Source of the DNA: Epiperipatus broadwayi
Lineage: Eukaryota > Onychophora > Udeonychophora > Euonychophora > Peripatidae
Assembly (NCBI GenBank): GCA_028023455.1
Contig: JAQFVV010000036.1
Span: 6,257,576 to 6,321,575 of the forward strand
Length of the DNA stretch: 64,000 bases
Direction: 5' to 3'
Shown: piece after piece, positions 1 to 11,169 of the stretch
Layout of the letters: each line of letters opens with the position of its first letter
Position numbering within the stretch: the stretch's first letter is position 1
The notes under the pieces: model-generated
The model's input: only the letters and a program-made list of their open reading frames with translations
Told to the model about the DNA's origin: nothing
Database searches by the model: none
Translations under genes and position numbers: made by a program

Positions 1-2298
1 GGGAGATGCACGAGATTCATAGTTTTGTTTCCGAGTTGGCCAACAATCAAACGAATATTAATTAACATATATAATCGAGGAAATATGTATAATGGGCATC
101 GAATAAATGAAAACTTAACTACAGACGTATAGTTAAAATTATTTATTTACGTATTTAATAAAAAAAACATTATTAATGTTATTAATCATATTTCATATTC
201 AGAGTTTCAATAGTTAATTGACAATTTTATTATATATAAAATACATTTATTTATAAAGAGCATTCATTTATATGAAGGCGTAATCTAGCTACCTAAGGTT
301 CTCGAGGGAGTATTTCTAATACGTGCTGTAGGGAATTTATACTTTGCACTGCAAGAGTCATCAGTAGCGGCGGACATACATTTATTTAATAAAAATATTT
401 ATTTTATGACTAAAGGCAAACATTTATTTGAGAGTGGATGATGAAGATAATGCCGAGGCGGAGTGATATAGAGAATGATAAACTAAATAAAGGAACACGT
501 GGTACGCTTTAGAAGGACGATATAAAATGGCAGCACTGAAACTGCAATGCCGTGAATAAGTTTATAAGGGTTTCGGGTTGGTCTCTGCCTTGACCCGAAG
601 AGGTAAGGTGTCACATGAGCATAAGCAGGGACAAGCAGTCCGTGTCGCAATTTGCCAGCTGGCTGCGTGACGGTCGTCAAACCCTACGGGAACATTATCA
701 TGTCCACTTGTGTAGGACGACTGGGGTTAATTCAACCCTATAGAATCCGGAGTATTCACGGCGTGGAATAAGTCATCGTGGCTTCAAAACATAACACATG
801 TATAAGATCTAAAAGATTATGGTAATATTTAACTAGATTTCAAACTCAGCCACCCATTATCAACATTGACTAAAAGAAAATTGGTGACTCTCAAAGAAAT
901 GAAATTTCCATAATTATTCATTAAAATTTAATAATCAAAATATCTAAAAGGGGAATTATTACAGTGAGTATGCCAGCTATTACAAAGTAGTAGACCCTGC
1001 ATTACAATAACTGATTCTTTGAAGGCGCGTCGTATTTACATGAAATTTAAGTTATTTATAAAGCAAATATTAATGACAATTTGACACGCATTCAATGTTC
1101 AAGCGATTATAGATTTAGATATAGAACTAAGACAATTATGAGAAGGTAATATTTCAATAATAATTATAAATAAAGTGTAGATTTGAGAAATACACACCTA
1201 AGAAGGATAGAGGGAGGTAAGCTAGATTAAGCGAGAAATTTACAGATTACACTAATTCTCAAATTTTAGTTTCACAAAATTACAATTTTAACATTTAGAT
1301 GTTAGACAAATAGTAGGAGATGAGCTATAGCTTATTATTACTAGAGTACTCTATAATTTGGAATACACACACAGGTACCTGTTTTATAAGATGTTTTCTT
1401 CCATTTGTTTAATAGTAGATTGTTCGTGATTAGCAGTTTTCTTTCTTGTCTTTGGCATTTTATTGATTTTAACAGCAGCGGCTTTCTTGTCTATTTCAGG
1501 TAGCAGATCATTATGGTGTTTTTACGATGGGCAATGTGGAGTTCGGCATACGGTGGGCCACCTCCCGATGGAGAATAATCTCGGTGTTTACTCGGTCATA
1601 CCTTGGCAATATCAATTTATTTTAAGATATTTTAGACTCTCCACTTGAGAGCAAAGCTAAAATTCAAGTGAAAGTCTCCAGCAAGTCTAAGATGGCCTCC
1701 TTTTTCTTATCTTGATCTTTTAATTTTTCTGTTGGGATATTTTTAGGTTTTATTTATCTTGCCCTCAAGATAATCAATGCTTTTGCTGGTTTTAATTAGA
1801 AAGAAATCTGCTGTGCTATTGTTTGTTTTGTTTTTTTCTTTTACATTTGTTAATTACATTTTTTTGGAATTTTTCTATAATTAATTTATTATCTATCACT
1901 GACCGATGCTTTTAAATTTTCAAAGACAAAAGGGAATAAAATTATTTTAACTTTAATTAATTATTGCATCAGATTTTGTTAGAATTATTATTTAACGAAA
2001 TTTAAACTAAGCAACAAATACGAATTTTATAAAATTCCAAATAAATGATTAATATTACACAAAATTTATTTAGCTAAAAGAAATCTAAATTATATTATTT
2101 TATCAGTATTTATTGCCTTTAATTTGAGATCGAAATGTGTGCGTGTTTATGTTGAATTCTACATATATTTATACATTTTTAATATTGTTACACACACAAC
2201 TCGATACCAAAAGTTTAAATTTGGGTGGGATAGACCGGTCAGTGAGAGACGACAGAAAAGGTGAAACTTAAGATTCGAATACGAATCTTACTGTTTCA
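1..2298 (-). repeat. 3' LTR of the Gypsy element (outer end cut by window)
   Basis: This copy matches 7691-10013 at roughly 98% by eye. On the minus strand it starts with TGAAACAG at 2298, the expected TG terminus. A near-palindrome around AAGATTCG lies just inside this end at about 2270-2290. At more than 2.2 kb it is long for a Gypsy LTR. Small minus-strand open frames near 483-680 recur in both copies only because the LTRs are duplicates. Confidence 0.92.
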
Positions 2299-2762
2299 TT
2301 TCCCATACTTCCCGTGAACAATTAAGGAAGAACAAAGGAGGCAAGAAAGAGAAAAAAATTTTACATTATATAATTTAAAGATGAAAACATTATTATTGTT
2401 TTTACAGATATATTGAAATATAGAAAGCAGAGATTACATGAAGCAACGAACAATTTATATACCCGGATCTAGAATTTATAGTTTAATTAAAATGGCCTAA
2501 TTTGGCTGTGTCTGGTTAAAATCATAGTAGTAATTAGTTAACTGAATGTATATATATAAAAATTTCTTAGAATAGGATTAGTTAGTATAATATAAAAAAA
2601 ATTTTAAGAGTAATAGTAATTAAAACAATAATATATATAATAATAAGGTTTCTATCTAAAACCCTATTTAACTAAAGTACAATCCATTCAACCAAGTTCA
2701 TTATATCAAGTTCATTTTATTATTTTCATATATGTTTAATCCGTCCTAATGGTCTAATATTT
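2299..2762 (-). other. 3' untranslated region with polypurine tract
   Basis: AT-rich non-coding stretch between the end of the integrase frame and the 3' LTR. On the minus strand the bases directly against the LTR (2299-2315) are almost all purines (GGGAAGTATGGGAAA), which fits the polypurine tract that primes plus-strand synthesis. No envelope frame is visible. Confidence 0.7.
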
Positions 2763-3198
2763 TTACAACCCCGGGTCAGGTGGATAATACCTACATGGTT
2801 TGAGATTACGGGCATTGTATGTCCCTTTTATGGTATCTCCATCTTTTAATAAATATGCATTTGGGCCACATGTGCGATCAATTATAAAGGGTCCCCGGTA
2901 CAAAGGAAAGAACTTTTTATATACTCTTTTATCTCGGTTACTTTGTTGAGAGTTCCGTACCCAAACATAGTTCCCGACCTGGAAATGTTGGCTTCTCCGA
3001 TCTGCTCGTAATTTCCGTTCTGCCCTTTCTGTAAGGCGGCGGTGTGCCTTGCGTCTGTCAGTTTCAATATTGATTTCACGTTCATCCATGGGTAATGGTG
3101 TCTTGATCAGTACTGAGTCCGCTTTACCAAAATGCAAACGTGTTGGTGTCATGCCAGTGGCCTCATTGATGGTTCCATTGATATATTGAAAAATCTTT
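2763..3198 (-). pseudogene. pol: Integrase C-terminal part, out of frame with pol
   Basis: A minus-strand frame that continues the integrase after a frame break. It has a basic linker rich in R, K and E (about 2990-3090), then a GPF-type module (GPFIIDRT, near 2880) of the kind found at the C-terminus of many Ty3/Gypsy integrases, where it contributes to DNA binding. The last residues are proline-rich. The methionine at 3152 is internal: the same frame is open further upstream to about 3230, so it is the tail of pol and not a separate gene. No chromodomain is evident. Confidence 0.75.
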
Positions 3199-5205
3199 TC
3201 AGTTTGATTTACCCAGCTTCTGTGATTTTGGTGAACATGGGTTAGACTGAGGATTTTGAATTGAGGTCAGAATATGTTTAACGTTCTGCTGCCTCAACCA
3301 AGTCTTCCATTCTTGAGATGTAAAGGCCAATCCGTGGTCCGAGAGGATGGTGATCGGTTTTCCAATTTTGACGAACTGACACTTTTGTAGCACTCGAATT
3401 GCGCAATGGGAATCTGCTCGCATCACAGGATAGGCCCAAGCATATTTTGAGAATAGATCATAAGTTACAAGTAAGTAACGGAATCTACGGTAGGATGGCA
3501 ATGGGCCATAGTGATCGATTGCAAGTATTTCATTTGGTGCGGACGGAATGATAGAGGCACCTACTCCACTAAAGTTTCTATTTGGTGGTTTATCTCTTGC
3601 ACAAATAGCACATTTCTTGAGAGTATCCATCACATCTTCATATAGCTTTGGCCAGTGAAATTGTTGTCTTATAGCTTCTTCAGTTTTTCTAGGGCCATAG
3701 TGCCCTACTAAACCATGCATATACATGATGAGGTGGTTTCTGAGGTCAGGTGGTACCAAGATTTTCCAGTAAATTTTATCTCCCACAATCTGCTGCTGCA
3801 GCAACCCATTTCTTATCCGGTATAGCTTCTTTCCTCGAGGTGTTGAGCAGCCTTGTATTGGATTTCCTTGCTGTTGTACAATTTGGATAAGCTTTTTATA
3901 TAGCGGCTGCTGCTCCTGCCAATGTTGAAGGTTCCTTAACTTGTGTTCCATCTCCTGGTCCAGTACCGTTGCTGCAATTACCAATGGCTGATCACTTATT
4001 ATGGGGTTGTGTGGCTCCAGTTCTATAGGATGTCGACTTAATATATCGGCCACTGTATTTTCAGGCCCAGGGCAGTAGACGACTTTATAATGAAATCTTT
4101 GAAGTGAAAGACTCCATCTGATGAGGCGGTCATTGTTCAGGTAACTTTTATTTAGGAATTCGAGACACCGGTGGTCAGTAATGATAATCACTTCTGAACC
4201 CAGCAACATCTGCTTGAACTTATTGCATGACCACACGATTGCTAGTGTCTCTTGTTCCGTCACTGTGTAGTTCTTTTCGGCTCCTTTCAGAGTACGGCTG
4301 CTAAAATATAGTATTTGGTGTTGGCCTTCTGGGTTGACTTGAAATAGAACCACGCCCAATCCCTTCTGACTGCTATCAGTCTGCAAATAAAAGGGATGGG
4401 TAAAATCTGGGTAGTGTAACATCACAGTCTCTAAAAATCTTCTCTTTACTCGACTGAAGTCTTCTTCATGGATCTTCGTCCATTCCCATTGGTGGTGAGG
4501 TCTTATCAATTCTACTAGTGATGATGTATCTTTGGCAAAATGGGGGTAAAACTTGTGATAGTAATTGCAAAGGCCCAGAAATGATCGAACTTGTATTCGG
4601 TTCATGGGCCTAGGGAAATTTTCAATAGCTGTGACCTTGTCAGGGTAAGCCCTAATTCCTTGACCATTTACAATATGGCCTAAAAAGGAAATTTCCCTCA
4701 ATGCGAAAAAACTTTTTTTTAAATTAACAGTTATATTTTTCTGGGTGCACTCATCGAAAAATTGTTTTAAATCCTCCAGATGTTCTGCAATGTCTCTAGA
4801 CACCACTACTACATCGTCTACATAACATACCAATTTTTTTTTTAAACTTTCTGACAATACTTGGTCCAAACACCTCATGAGGCCAGCCCCACTATTTATC
4901 AGCCCAAACGGTACTCTCTTAAACATGTGGGTTTGCCCATTGTATCTGAACGCGGTATATTTTCGATCCTGGGGGTGGAGAGCCATTTGCCAGTAACTGG
5001 CAGTTAGGTCAAGGGTAGAGAAAATACTCTTAGCAGTCAACTTAAGGAATGTTTCTTGGATGGGTGGTGGGATGTCCCGCTCAGGTATAGTAATGTTGTT
5101 TAATGTCCTAGCATCGAGACACAATCGTATGGTTCCATCTTTCTTTTTGACTACGACTAACAGATTATTATAGGGTGATGACCCCTTTTCAATTACACCC
5201 GTCAA
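3199..5205 (-). pseudogene. pol: Gypsy pol: reverse transcriptase, RNase H and integrase core
   Basis: 668 codons. Reverse transcriptase motifs are in order: LDARTLN near residue 30, STLDLTASYWQ near 62-73 with the first catalytic Asp, and YVDD at 128-131. RNase H begins near residue 268 (LQTDSS) and includes a TDHRCLEFL block. An H2C2 zinc finger (HGLVGH ... CAICA) and the integrase core follow, with Asp in AIDHYG and in LSDHG. After NPQSNP the frame goes wrong and stops, so the position expected to carry the catalytic Glu of the D,D,E triad is not intact. The 5' end overlaps the preceding frame by 17 bases, and the first methionine is not a real start. In the family these domains copy the RNA and integrate the cDNA. 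The palm motif GLINSGAG differs from the common Gypsy form. Confidence 0.9.
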
Positions 5206-5608
5206 TCATCTGCTTAATTTGAGCATTCACTTCTTCTTGATACTGAAATGGGATAGGATATGTGCGGGTCTGGAAATGCGTCTCTTCTTTTACTCGTATC
5301 CGATGGATGTAATCACTAATTTCACCTGGGACCTGAGAAAATATGGTACGATTTTCCGTAAGTAATTTTTGTAACTGGAATTGGTCCTCTACCTTGTCTA
5401 ACGATGATCCCATAATTTTTTCTTGGATATCCTCATCAGGAATGGCCGCCAGACATCTTAATTGGATTTCTTCAGTTTGTTTATTTGTATCAAAACTAAC
5501 CTGCTCTTGCTGGAAAGTTAGTATCTTTTTTTTATAGTCCAGGATACATTCATGTTGGGTTAAGAAGTCAGACCCAATTATCACATCCTGAATTAGTCTT
5601 TTTATCAC
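5189..5608 (-). pseudogene. pol: Protease C-terminus and start of reverse transcriptase
   Basis: 140-codon minus-strand segment of the same polyprotein. It opens with VIIGSDFL, the hydrophobic-Gly block typical of the second half of a retropepsin. A linker follows and then the conserved pre-RT segment (TRTYPIPFQYQ, IKQMID) that normally runs straight into the reverse transcriptase. It ends in a premature stop where the frame moves to 3199-5205. The frame also differs from the upstream one that carries DTGS, so the protease is split by a break near 5640. The apparent start codon is internal. Confidence 0.8.
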
Positions 5609-5637
5609 TAAGAAGGCTTGTCCTGCATTGGCTTCTC

Positions 5638-6693
5638 CTATCGATATTTGGTCGTCCTCCCATCAGCCAGCTTCATTTGGATTGGGCGAGCGGGAAGCCT
5701 GGGTATGAGTCCATGTTTTTCGTAATTTGTTAACCACTCTCTAGAAACACAGGAAATCTGGCTGCCTGTGTCAAGAAGAATTTGTGCAACTGAGGCCCCG
5801 ATTCTTGTATTAATAATTGGGCAAGGGCCAATCTGAAGTCCCCAAGTGGGATCCTCTTCCTGGATGACTGACGTTAGGTTAGTCATCTCCACTACTTTCA
5901 GCTGCTGGCAAGATGAATGCTGGTACTGGTAATCTTTTACTGACGTCTCGCTTGATCGAGTTGCCATTTGGTTTCTGTCTTTCTCACTATGATTGCTAGT
6001 AGTCGCTGATTGCTGTTGTCTGGTCTCCTGCTTCCATTCATGATCTACTAGACTTTCAGACCAATGGCTGTCATCTAAAACCGCAAGAAATTCTCTCATC
6101 TCTTCAATGTCTTTGATACCACTTATGATCATCAGCTTTTGGGTAGTTACTGGCATATTTTGTTGAATCGTTCCAATGATATGTCTATCTGCCAATGTGA
6201 ACATCGTGAGAGATTTAAATCGGTTTGCTTGGCGGAGGAAAAACTGAGCATGTGTTTCTTGGGGTACTGCTCCGTATTTTTCATGACAGAGCGTGTTGTA
6301 GATATCAATTTGATGCTTGTCACTCCAATATTGTTTCATTAATGCATCTGTGTACTTCTCTATAGTTTTAGGTTTCCATTTCACCATATCCCACCAGTCT
6401 TTGGCATAGCCCTGTAAATGGTAACTGGCAATAGCTATCTGTTCACCTGCTTCTGCCTTATGCACTTGAAAAAAACTTTGTAAGCTCTCTAAGTGGGCTT
6501 GAGGATTTTCTCCTGTATCTCCTCTAAAGATTTTTATCTGAATAATTTTTCCTAAGTAGCTTTGAGGTCTAACCTCCTTTTTCCTTATATTTCCCCCCTC
6601 TTTATTGACTTGGGTTATTCTATATTCATTTGCTATCATTTCTGACTCTCTCAAGACAAATTTTCGAATTTCCTGATACTCTCTAACTCTCAC
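5638..6693 (-). pseudogene. gag: Gag-like domain and protease N-terminus
   Basis: 351-codon minus-strand frame. Residues about 50-160 resemble the retrotransposon Gag capsid domain (GENPQAHLESL, YLQG-type segment, AKDWWD, QYWSD). Near residue 305 it has LLDTGSQISC, the retropepsin active-site motif. No CCHC zinc knuckle is seen between them. The first codon is GTG, unlikely as a eukaryotic start. The frame overlaps 6690-6920 by four bases and is most simply reached by a -1 shift in the purine run just upstream. Whether that shift is programmed or decay cannot be decided from one copy. Confidence 0.82.
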
Positions 6694-6920
6694 CTTTTCT
6701 TCTTCCTGTCTCGTTTTGATTCTTCATCTCTTCTTTTTCTCATCTCCTCCTCATACATTTCCTTCATTTCTTGCATACTCTGTCTGAGTATTTCCTCCAT
6801 GAACTTGAAATTTAAGTCCATTAATCCTCTGTATTGTTGCGGAGCTTTCCTTTGCTCGGGTGTCGACTCCAAAGCTTCAATTAAATCTACTTGCTGTATA
6901 TCAATATTTTCTGATTCCAT
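6690..6920 (-). pseudogene. gag: N-terminal part of Gag
   Basis: 76 codons, starting with an ATG about 770 bases downstream of the 5' LTR, the first long frame of the element. The product is highly charged, with a glutamate-rich middle and a basic C-terminus (RKRRDEESKRDRKKKR) that reads as a coiled-coil or RNA-binding tail. It has no motif I recognise by itself. Its position ahead of the capsid-like domain and the four-base overlap identify it as the start of gag. It could equally be a separate small ORF read before a -1 frameshift. Confidence 0.6.
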
Positions 6921-7690
6921 TTTCTTAATGTGATTTATTTATTTTATACCACTAGCATTTGACTACTCCCCACCGGTATATTGGCCCTATAACACTCTTT
7001 CATTGCCCTCTCCTACTCTACATTGCTGCCTTTAATATACTTAACATATATATCATAACGAACTATTAGTAACGCGTAGAAGCCACTGCTGTCTATGATA
7101 TATATATTTTTACTTTAACTAAATTTTATTGTTAAAAACATAATAAGCTTCTGCTGTCTCATTTAGCTATTGATTATTATTATTATATATAAAAAGATAT
7201 TTCATTAGATCCGAGTATTTCGTTCCTTCTTACATTACACACACATCCGTGCTTTCCTTAAATTTGTTATTACGCCTGCTGTCCTTTCACTCACTCGACC
7301 CACATTATTTCACTCGATTTATTTTTATTATTTTTATTTTTATCCAAAACAAACTCTTATATATATAAAACAATTAGCCAACTCGGCAACGAACGCTAAA
7401 GAAATTTATCTGCGTTATTTTTGCTCAGGGTATCTATGGGTTTTATACTCGAAGCCTCACGTTGGAAAGCGCCAAATGCTAAAAAAAAATTTAACTATGT
7501 AACAGTCAAAACACGTGTATCTCGTTAACATAGTGCAGAATTCGACCACCACACAGAACCGCAGCACCATCGAGTAGCGAAGCCACCCGTGGTACCGAGT
7601 TCGAACATAGTTTATCGGTTCCACAATACAATCTACGGAATAACGCCTCTGATGCGACATAAGTAAACACTTCTTTAGGCACGGTGGTCA
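6921..7690 (-). other. Leader between 5' LTR and gag
   Basis: Non-coding leader of the LTR element. The inner LTR edge cannot be fixed because the matching end of the other LTR is outside the window, so I do not assign a primer-binding site. The region at 7510-7690 is less AT-rich than the rest. The short overlapping minus-strand frames here (7457-7691) look incidental. Confidence 0.6.
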
Positions 7691-10013
7691 AGGAGATGCA
7701 TGAGATTCATAGTTTTGTTTCCGAGTTGGCCAACAATCAAACGAATATTAATTAACATATATAATCGAGGAAATATGTATAATGGGCATCGAATAAATGA
7801 AAACTTAACTACAGACGTATTGAAAACTTAACTACAGACGTATAGTTAAAATTATTTATTTACGTATTTAATAAAAAAAAACATTATTAATGTTATTAAT
7901 CATATTTCATATTCAGAGTTTCAATAGTTAATTGACAATTTTATTATATATAAAATACATTTATTTATAAAGAGCATTCATTTATATGAAGGCGTAATCT
8001 AGCTACCTAAGGTTCTCGAGGGAGTATTTCTAATACGTGCTGTAGGGAATTTATACTTTGCACTGCAAGAGTCATCAGTAGCGGCGGACATACATTTATT
8101 TAATAAAAATATTTATTTTACGACTAAAGGCAAACATTTATTTGAGAGTGGATGATGAAGATAATGCCGAGGCGGAGTGATATAGAGAATGATAAACTAA
8201 ATAAAGGAACACATGGTATGCTTTAGAAGGATGATATAAAAGGGCAGCACTGAAACTGCAATGCCGTGAATAAGTTTATAAGGGTTTCGGGTTGGTCTCT
8301 GCCTCGACCCGAAGAGGTAAGGTGTCACATGAGCATAACCAGGGACAAGCGGTCCGTGTCGCAATTTGCCAGCTGGCTGCATGACGGTCGTCAAGCCCTA
8401 CGGGAACATTATCATGTCAACTTGTGTAGGACGACTGGGGTTAATTCAACCCTATAGAATCCTGAGTATTCACGGCGTGGAATAAGTCATCGTGGATTCA
8501 AAACGTAACACATGTATAAGATCTAAAAGATTATGGTAATATTTAACTAGATTTCAAACTCGGCCCCCCATTATCAACATTGACTAAAAGAAAATTGGTG
8601 ACTCTCAAAGAAATGAAATTTCCGTAATTATTCATTAAAATTTAATAATCAAAATATTTAAAAGGGGAATTTTTACAGTGAGTATGCCAGCTATTACGAA
8701 GTAGTAGACCCTGCATTACAATAACTGATTCTTTGAATGCGCGTCGTATTTACATGAAATTTAAGTTATTTATAAAGCAAATATTAATGACAATTTGGCA
8801 CGCATTCAATGTTCAAGCGATTATAGATTTAGATATAGAACTAAGACAATTATGAGAAGGTAATATTTCAATAATAATTATAAATAAAGTGTAGATTTGA
8901 GAAATACACACCTAAGAAGGATAGAGGGAGGTAAGCTAGATTAAGCGAGAAATTTACAGATTACACTAATTCTCAAATTTTAGTTTCACAAAATTACAAT
9001 TTTAACATTTAGACGTTAGACAAATAGTAGGAGATGAGCTATAGCTTATTATTACTAGAGTACTCTATAATTTGGAGTACACACACAGGTACCTGTTTTA
9101 TAAGATGTTTTCTTCCATTTGTTTAATAGTAGATTGTTCGTGATTAGCAGTTTTCTTTCTTGTCTTTGGCATTTTATTGATTTTAACAGCAGCGGCTTTC
9201 TTGACTATTTCAGGTAGCAGATCATTAATGGTGTTTTTACGATGGGCAATGTGGAGTTCGGCATACGGTGGGCCACCTCCCGATGGAGAATAATCTCGGT
9301 GCTTACTCGGTCATACCTTGGCAATATCAATTTATTTTAAGATATTTTAGACTCTCCACTCGAGAGCAAAGCTAAAATTCAAGTGAAAGTCTCCAGCAAG
9401 TCTAAGATGGCCTCCTTTTTCTTATCTTGATCTTTAAATTTTTCTGTTGAGATATTTTTAGGTTTTATTTATCTTGCCCTCAGGATAATCAATGCTTTTG
9501 CTGGTTTTAATTAGAAAGAAATCTGCTGTGCTATTGTTTGTTTTGTTTTTTTCTTTTACATTCGTTAATTACATTTTTTTGGAATTTTTCTATAATTAAT
9601 TTATTATCTATCACTGACCGATGCTTTTAAATTTTCAAAGACAAAAGGGAATAAAATTATTTTAACTTTAATTAATTATTGCATCAGATTTTGTTAGAAT
9701 TATTATTTAACGAAATTTAAACTAAGCAACAAATATGAACTTTATAAAATTCAAAATAAATGATTAATATTACACAAAATTTATTTAGCTAAAAGAAATC
9801 TAAATTATATTATTTTATCCGTATTTATTGCCTTTAATTTGAGATCGAAATGTGTGCGTGTTTATGTTGAATTCTACATATATTTATACATTTTTAATAT
9901 TGTTTCACACACAACTCGATACCAAAAGTTTAAATTTGGGTGGGATAGACCGGTCAGTGAGAGATGACAGAAAAGGTGAAACTTAAGATTCGAATACGAA
10001 TCTTACTGTTTCA
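7691..10013 (-). repeat. 5' LTR of the Gypsy element
   Basis: Matches 1-2298 with about 40 differences by eye. It contains a 23-base tandem duplication near 7797-7843 that the other LTR lacks. The minus-strand start TGAAACAG is at 10013. The boundary is clear because homology stops exactly after CA at 10012-10013. Many mismatches with the other LTR are C/T or G/A changes at CG dinucleotides. Confidence 0.92.
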
Positions 10014-10112
10014 ATACATAATGCCTGAACATCACTAATTAACCTTGCTTTTAAGAAAAAAGTGGAGAGGTTAGAAGGATCCATATAGATAATTCTATTG
10101 ACTGCTGCATTT

Positions 10113-10260
10113 GGCAGAATAGCTCAGTTGTTTGGAGCATTCTTTTAAATTCCAATATTTATGAATCTAAAGATCCAGGTTTGAAACCCATGCTACTAAT
10201 ATGGCTGGTCAGGCTAGCAATACCTGAAGAGGACAGAACAATGATATTATTTTAAACATT
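10113..10260 (+). repeat. Possible tRNA-derived SINE
   Basis: An A-box-like TAGCTCAGTTG at 10120-10130 and a B-box-like GGTTTGAAACC at 10179-10189 are in the right order, but 59 bases apart, long for a plain tRNA. This fits a decayed SINE head. It is a different type from the SINE family at 30998, 41144 and 48740. Confidence 0.4.
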
Positions 10261-10544
10261 ATGTTGTATAATAATCTGTGAATACATTTGAAAAGTTTAC
10301 ATAAATAAAGTTTAAAATTTTTTTAAAAACATTCAGTATTTTATATTAGCTGATTCAAAAAACTTTTCTCTCTCAAATCAATCAAGATATTACTTTAAAT
10401 ATTACATGATCACCATTTCTTGTTCTTGCTTATAACTGTTATTAAAACAGGCAAAACTCTCGATACATATTGCCACTCAGTGCAAGCCAGAGTAATCAAT
10501 GGATGTCAGAAGGCTTGTGCATAAAATACCCATCTAGTGCTTAC

Positions 10545-10608
10545 TTATCCAATATCCCCAGACTAGTTTCTGGCTTGTGCCTTTGTCAGTGAAGAAATTT
10601 GGATCTGA
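10545..10608 (-). ncRNA. Degenerate hammerhead ribozyme (family 2)
   Basis: Mirror copy of the ribozyme at 11003. The minus strand reads CTGACAA in place of CTGATGA (10583-10589), followed by a shortened stem II and GAAA. The change at core position G8 should abolish cleavage, judging from the known hammerhead requirements. Confidence 0.5.
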
Positions 10609-11002
10609 GAGCACTGCACCTATATCTTAAAAACTAATTCAACTCTCCAGTAGCCACCTTTTATCTCTACTTAACTAAAAAACCATGAGTCTTAAACCAA
10701 AATACTATAATATTTTCAATTCAAACTCATTAGCTTATATAGTTATATAGATCTGAACTCAGTTCAGTACCTGTCCATTTTGATGGCATTGATTTTTTAA
10801 TAACCATAGCCACCACTATCCTATTAAGCAAAATGTATAGGTACTGAACCGAGTTCAAACCAATATGATTATATAAGCTAATGAGCTTGAATTGAAAATA
10901 TTATAATTCTTTCAATTTGACTCATAATTTTGTAGTTAAGTAGCGATAAAAGGTGGCTGCCGGAGGATTGCATTAGATCCTAAGATCTAGGTGCAGTGCT
11001 CT

Positions 11003-11067
11003 CAGATCCAAAGTTCCTCACTGATGAAGGCCACAAGCCAGAAACTAGTCTGGGGATATTGGATGAG
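11003..11067 (+). ncRNA. Type I hammerhead ribozyme motif (family 2)
   Basis: Core boxes are CTGATGA (11021-11027) and GAAA (11041-11044). Stem II is three base pairs (GGC/GCC) with a CACAA loop and an A-A mismatch at its base. Helix III is a minimal AC/GT pair, followed by the cleavage triplet GTC, with the expected cut after 11050. Helix I pairs TCCTCA with TGGGGA, then an internal loop, then ATCCAA with TTGGAT. The very short helix III is typical of hammerheads described in Penelope-like elements and metazoan retrozymes. The weak stem II may lower activity. Confidence 0.65.
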
Positions 11068-11169
11068 TAGGCACTAGATGGGGATTTTACACATAAGCCT
11101 TCTGGTATTCATTGATTACTCTGGCTTGCACTGAGTGGCAATATGTATAGAGAGTTTTGCCTGTTTTAA

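Larger units (their letters stand above)
1..10013 (-). mobile_element. Ty3/Gypsy-type LTR retrotransposon, degenerate
   Basis: Two direct repeats of about 2.3 kb (1-2298 and 7691-10013) flank a minus-strand coding region. In transcription order it has a gag-like domain, a retropepsin motif (DTGS), reverse transcriptase (YVDD), RNase H, an H2C2 zinc motif, integrase core and an integrase C-terminal GPF module. PR-RT-RH-IN order is that of Ty3/Gypsy elements. The element inserts itself through an RNA and cDNA intermediate in this family. No envelope-like frame lies between integrase and the 3' LTR. The frame shifts near 6695, 5640, 5200 and 3230, so this copy cannot encode a working polyprotein. 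The outer end of the 3' LTR lies beyond the window, so the target-site duplication cannot be checked. Confidence 0.93.
10443..11169. repeat. Foldback repeat, family 2, with hammerhead in each arm
   Basis: Two arms of about 330 bases are inverted around a short spacer near 10790-10840. The outer ends are AAAACAGGCAAAACTC and its complement. Further family 2 copies lie at 23104, 38391, 39106, 50255 and 55202. The right arm holds a well-formed hammerhead on the plus strand (11003-11067). The left arm holds the mirror copy on the minus strand (10545-10608) with a damaged core. Confidence 0.85.

Noticed and set aside
483-680. 65-codon frame present in both LTRs (also 8197-8394)
   Set aside because: Its duplication only reflects LTR identity. 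It lacks motifs and is not positioned like a gene.
7585-7610. TGGTACCGAGTTCGAAC as a primer-binding site
   Set aside because: It looks like the complement of a tRNA 3' end but lies on the plus strand, while the element is on the minus strand.
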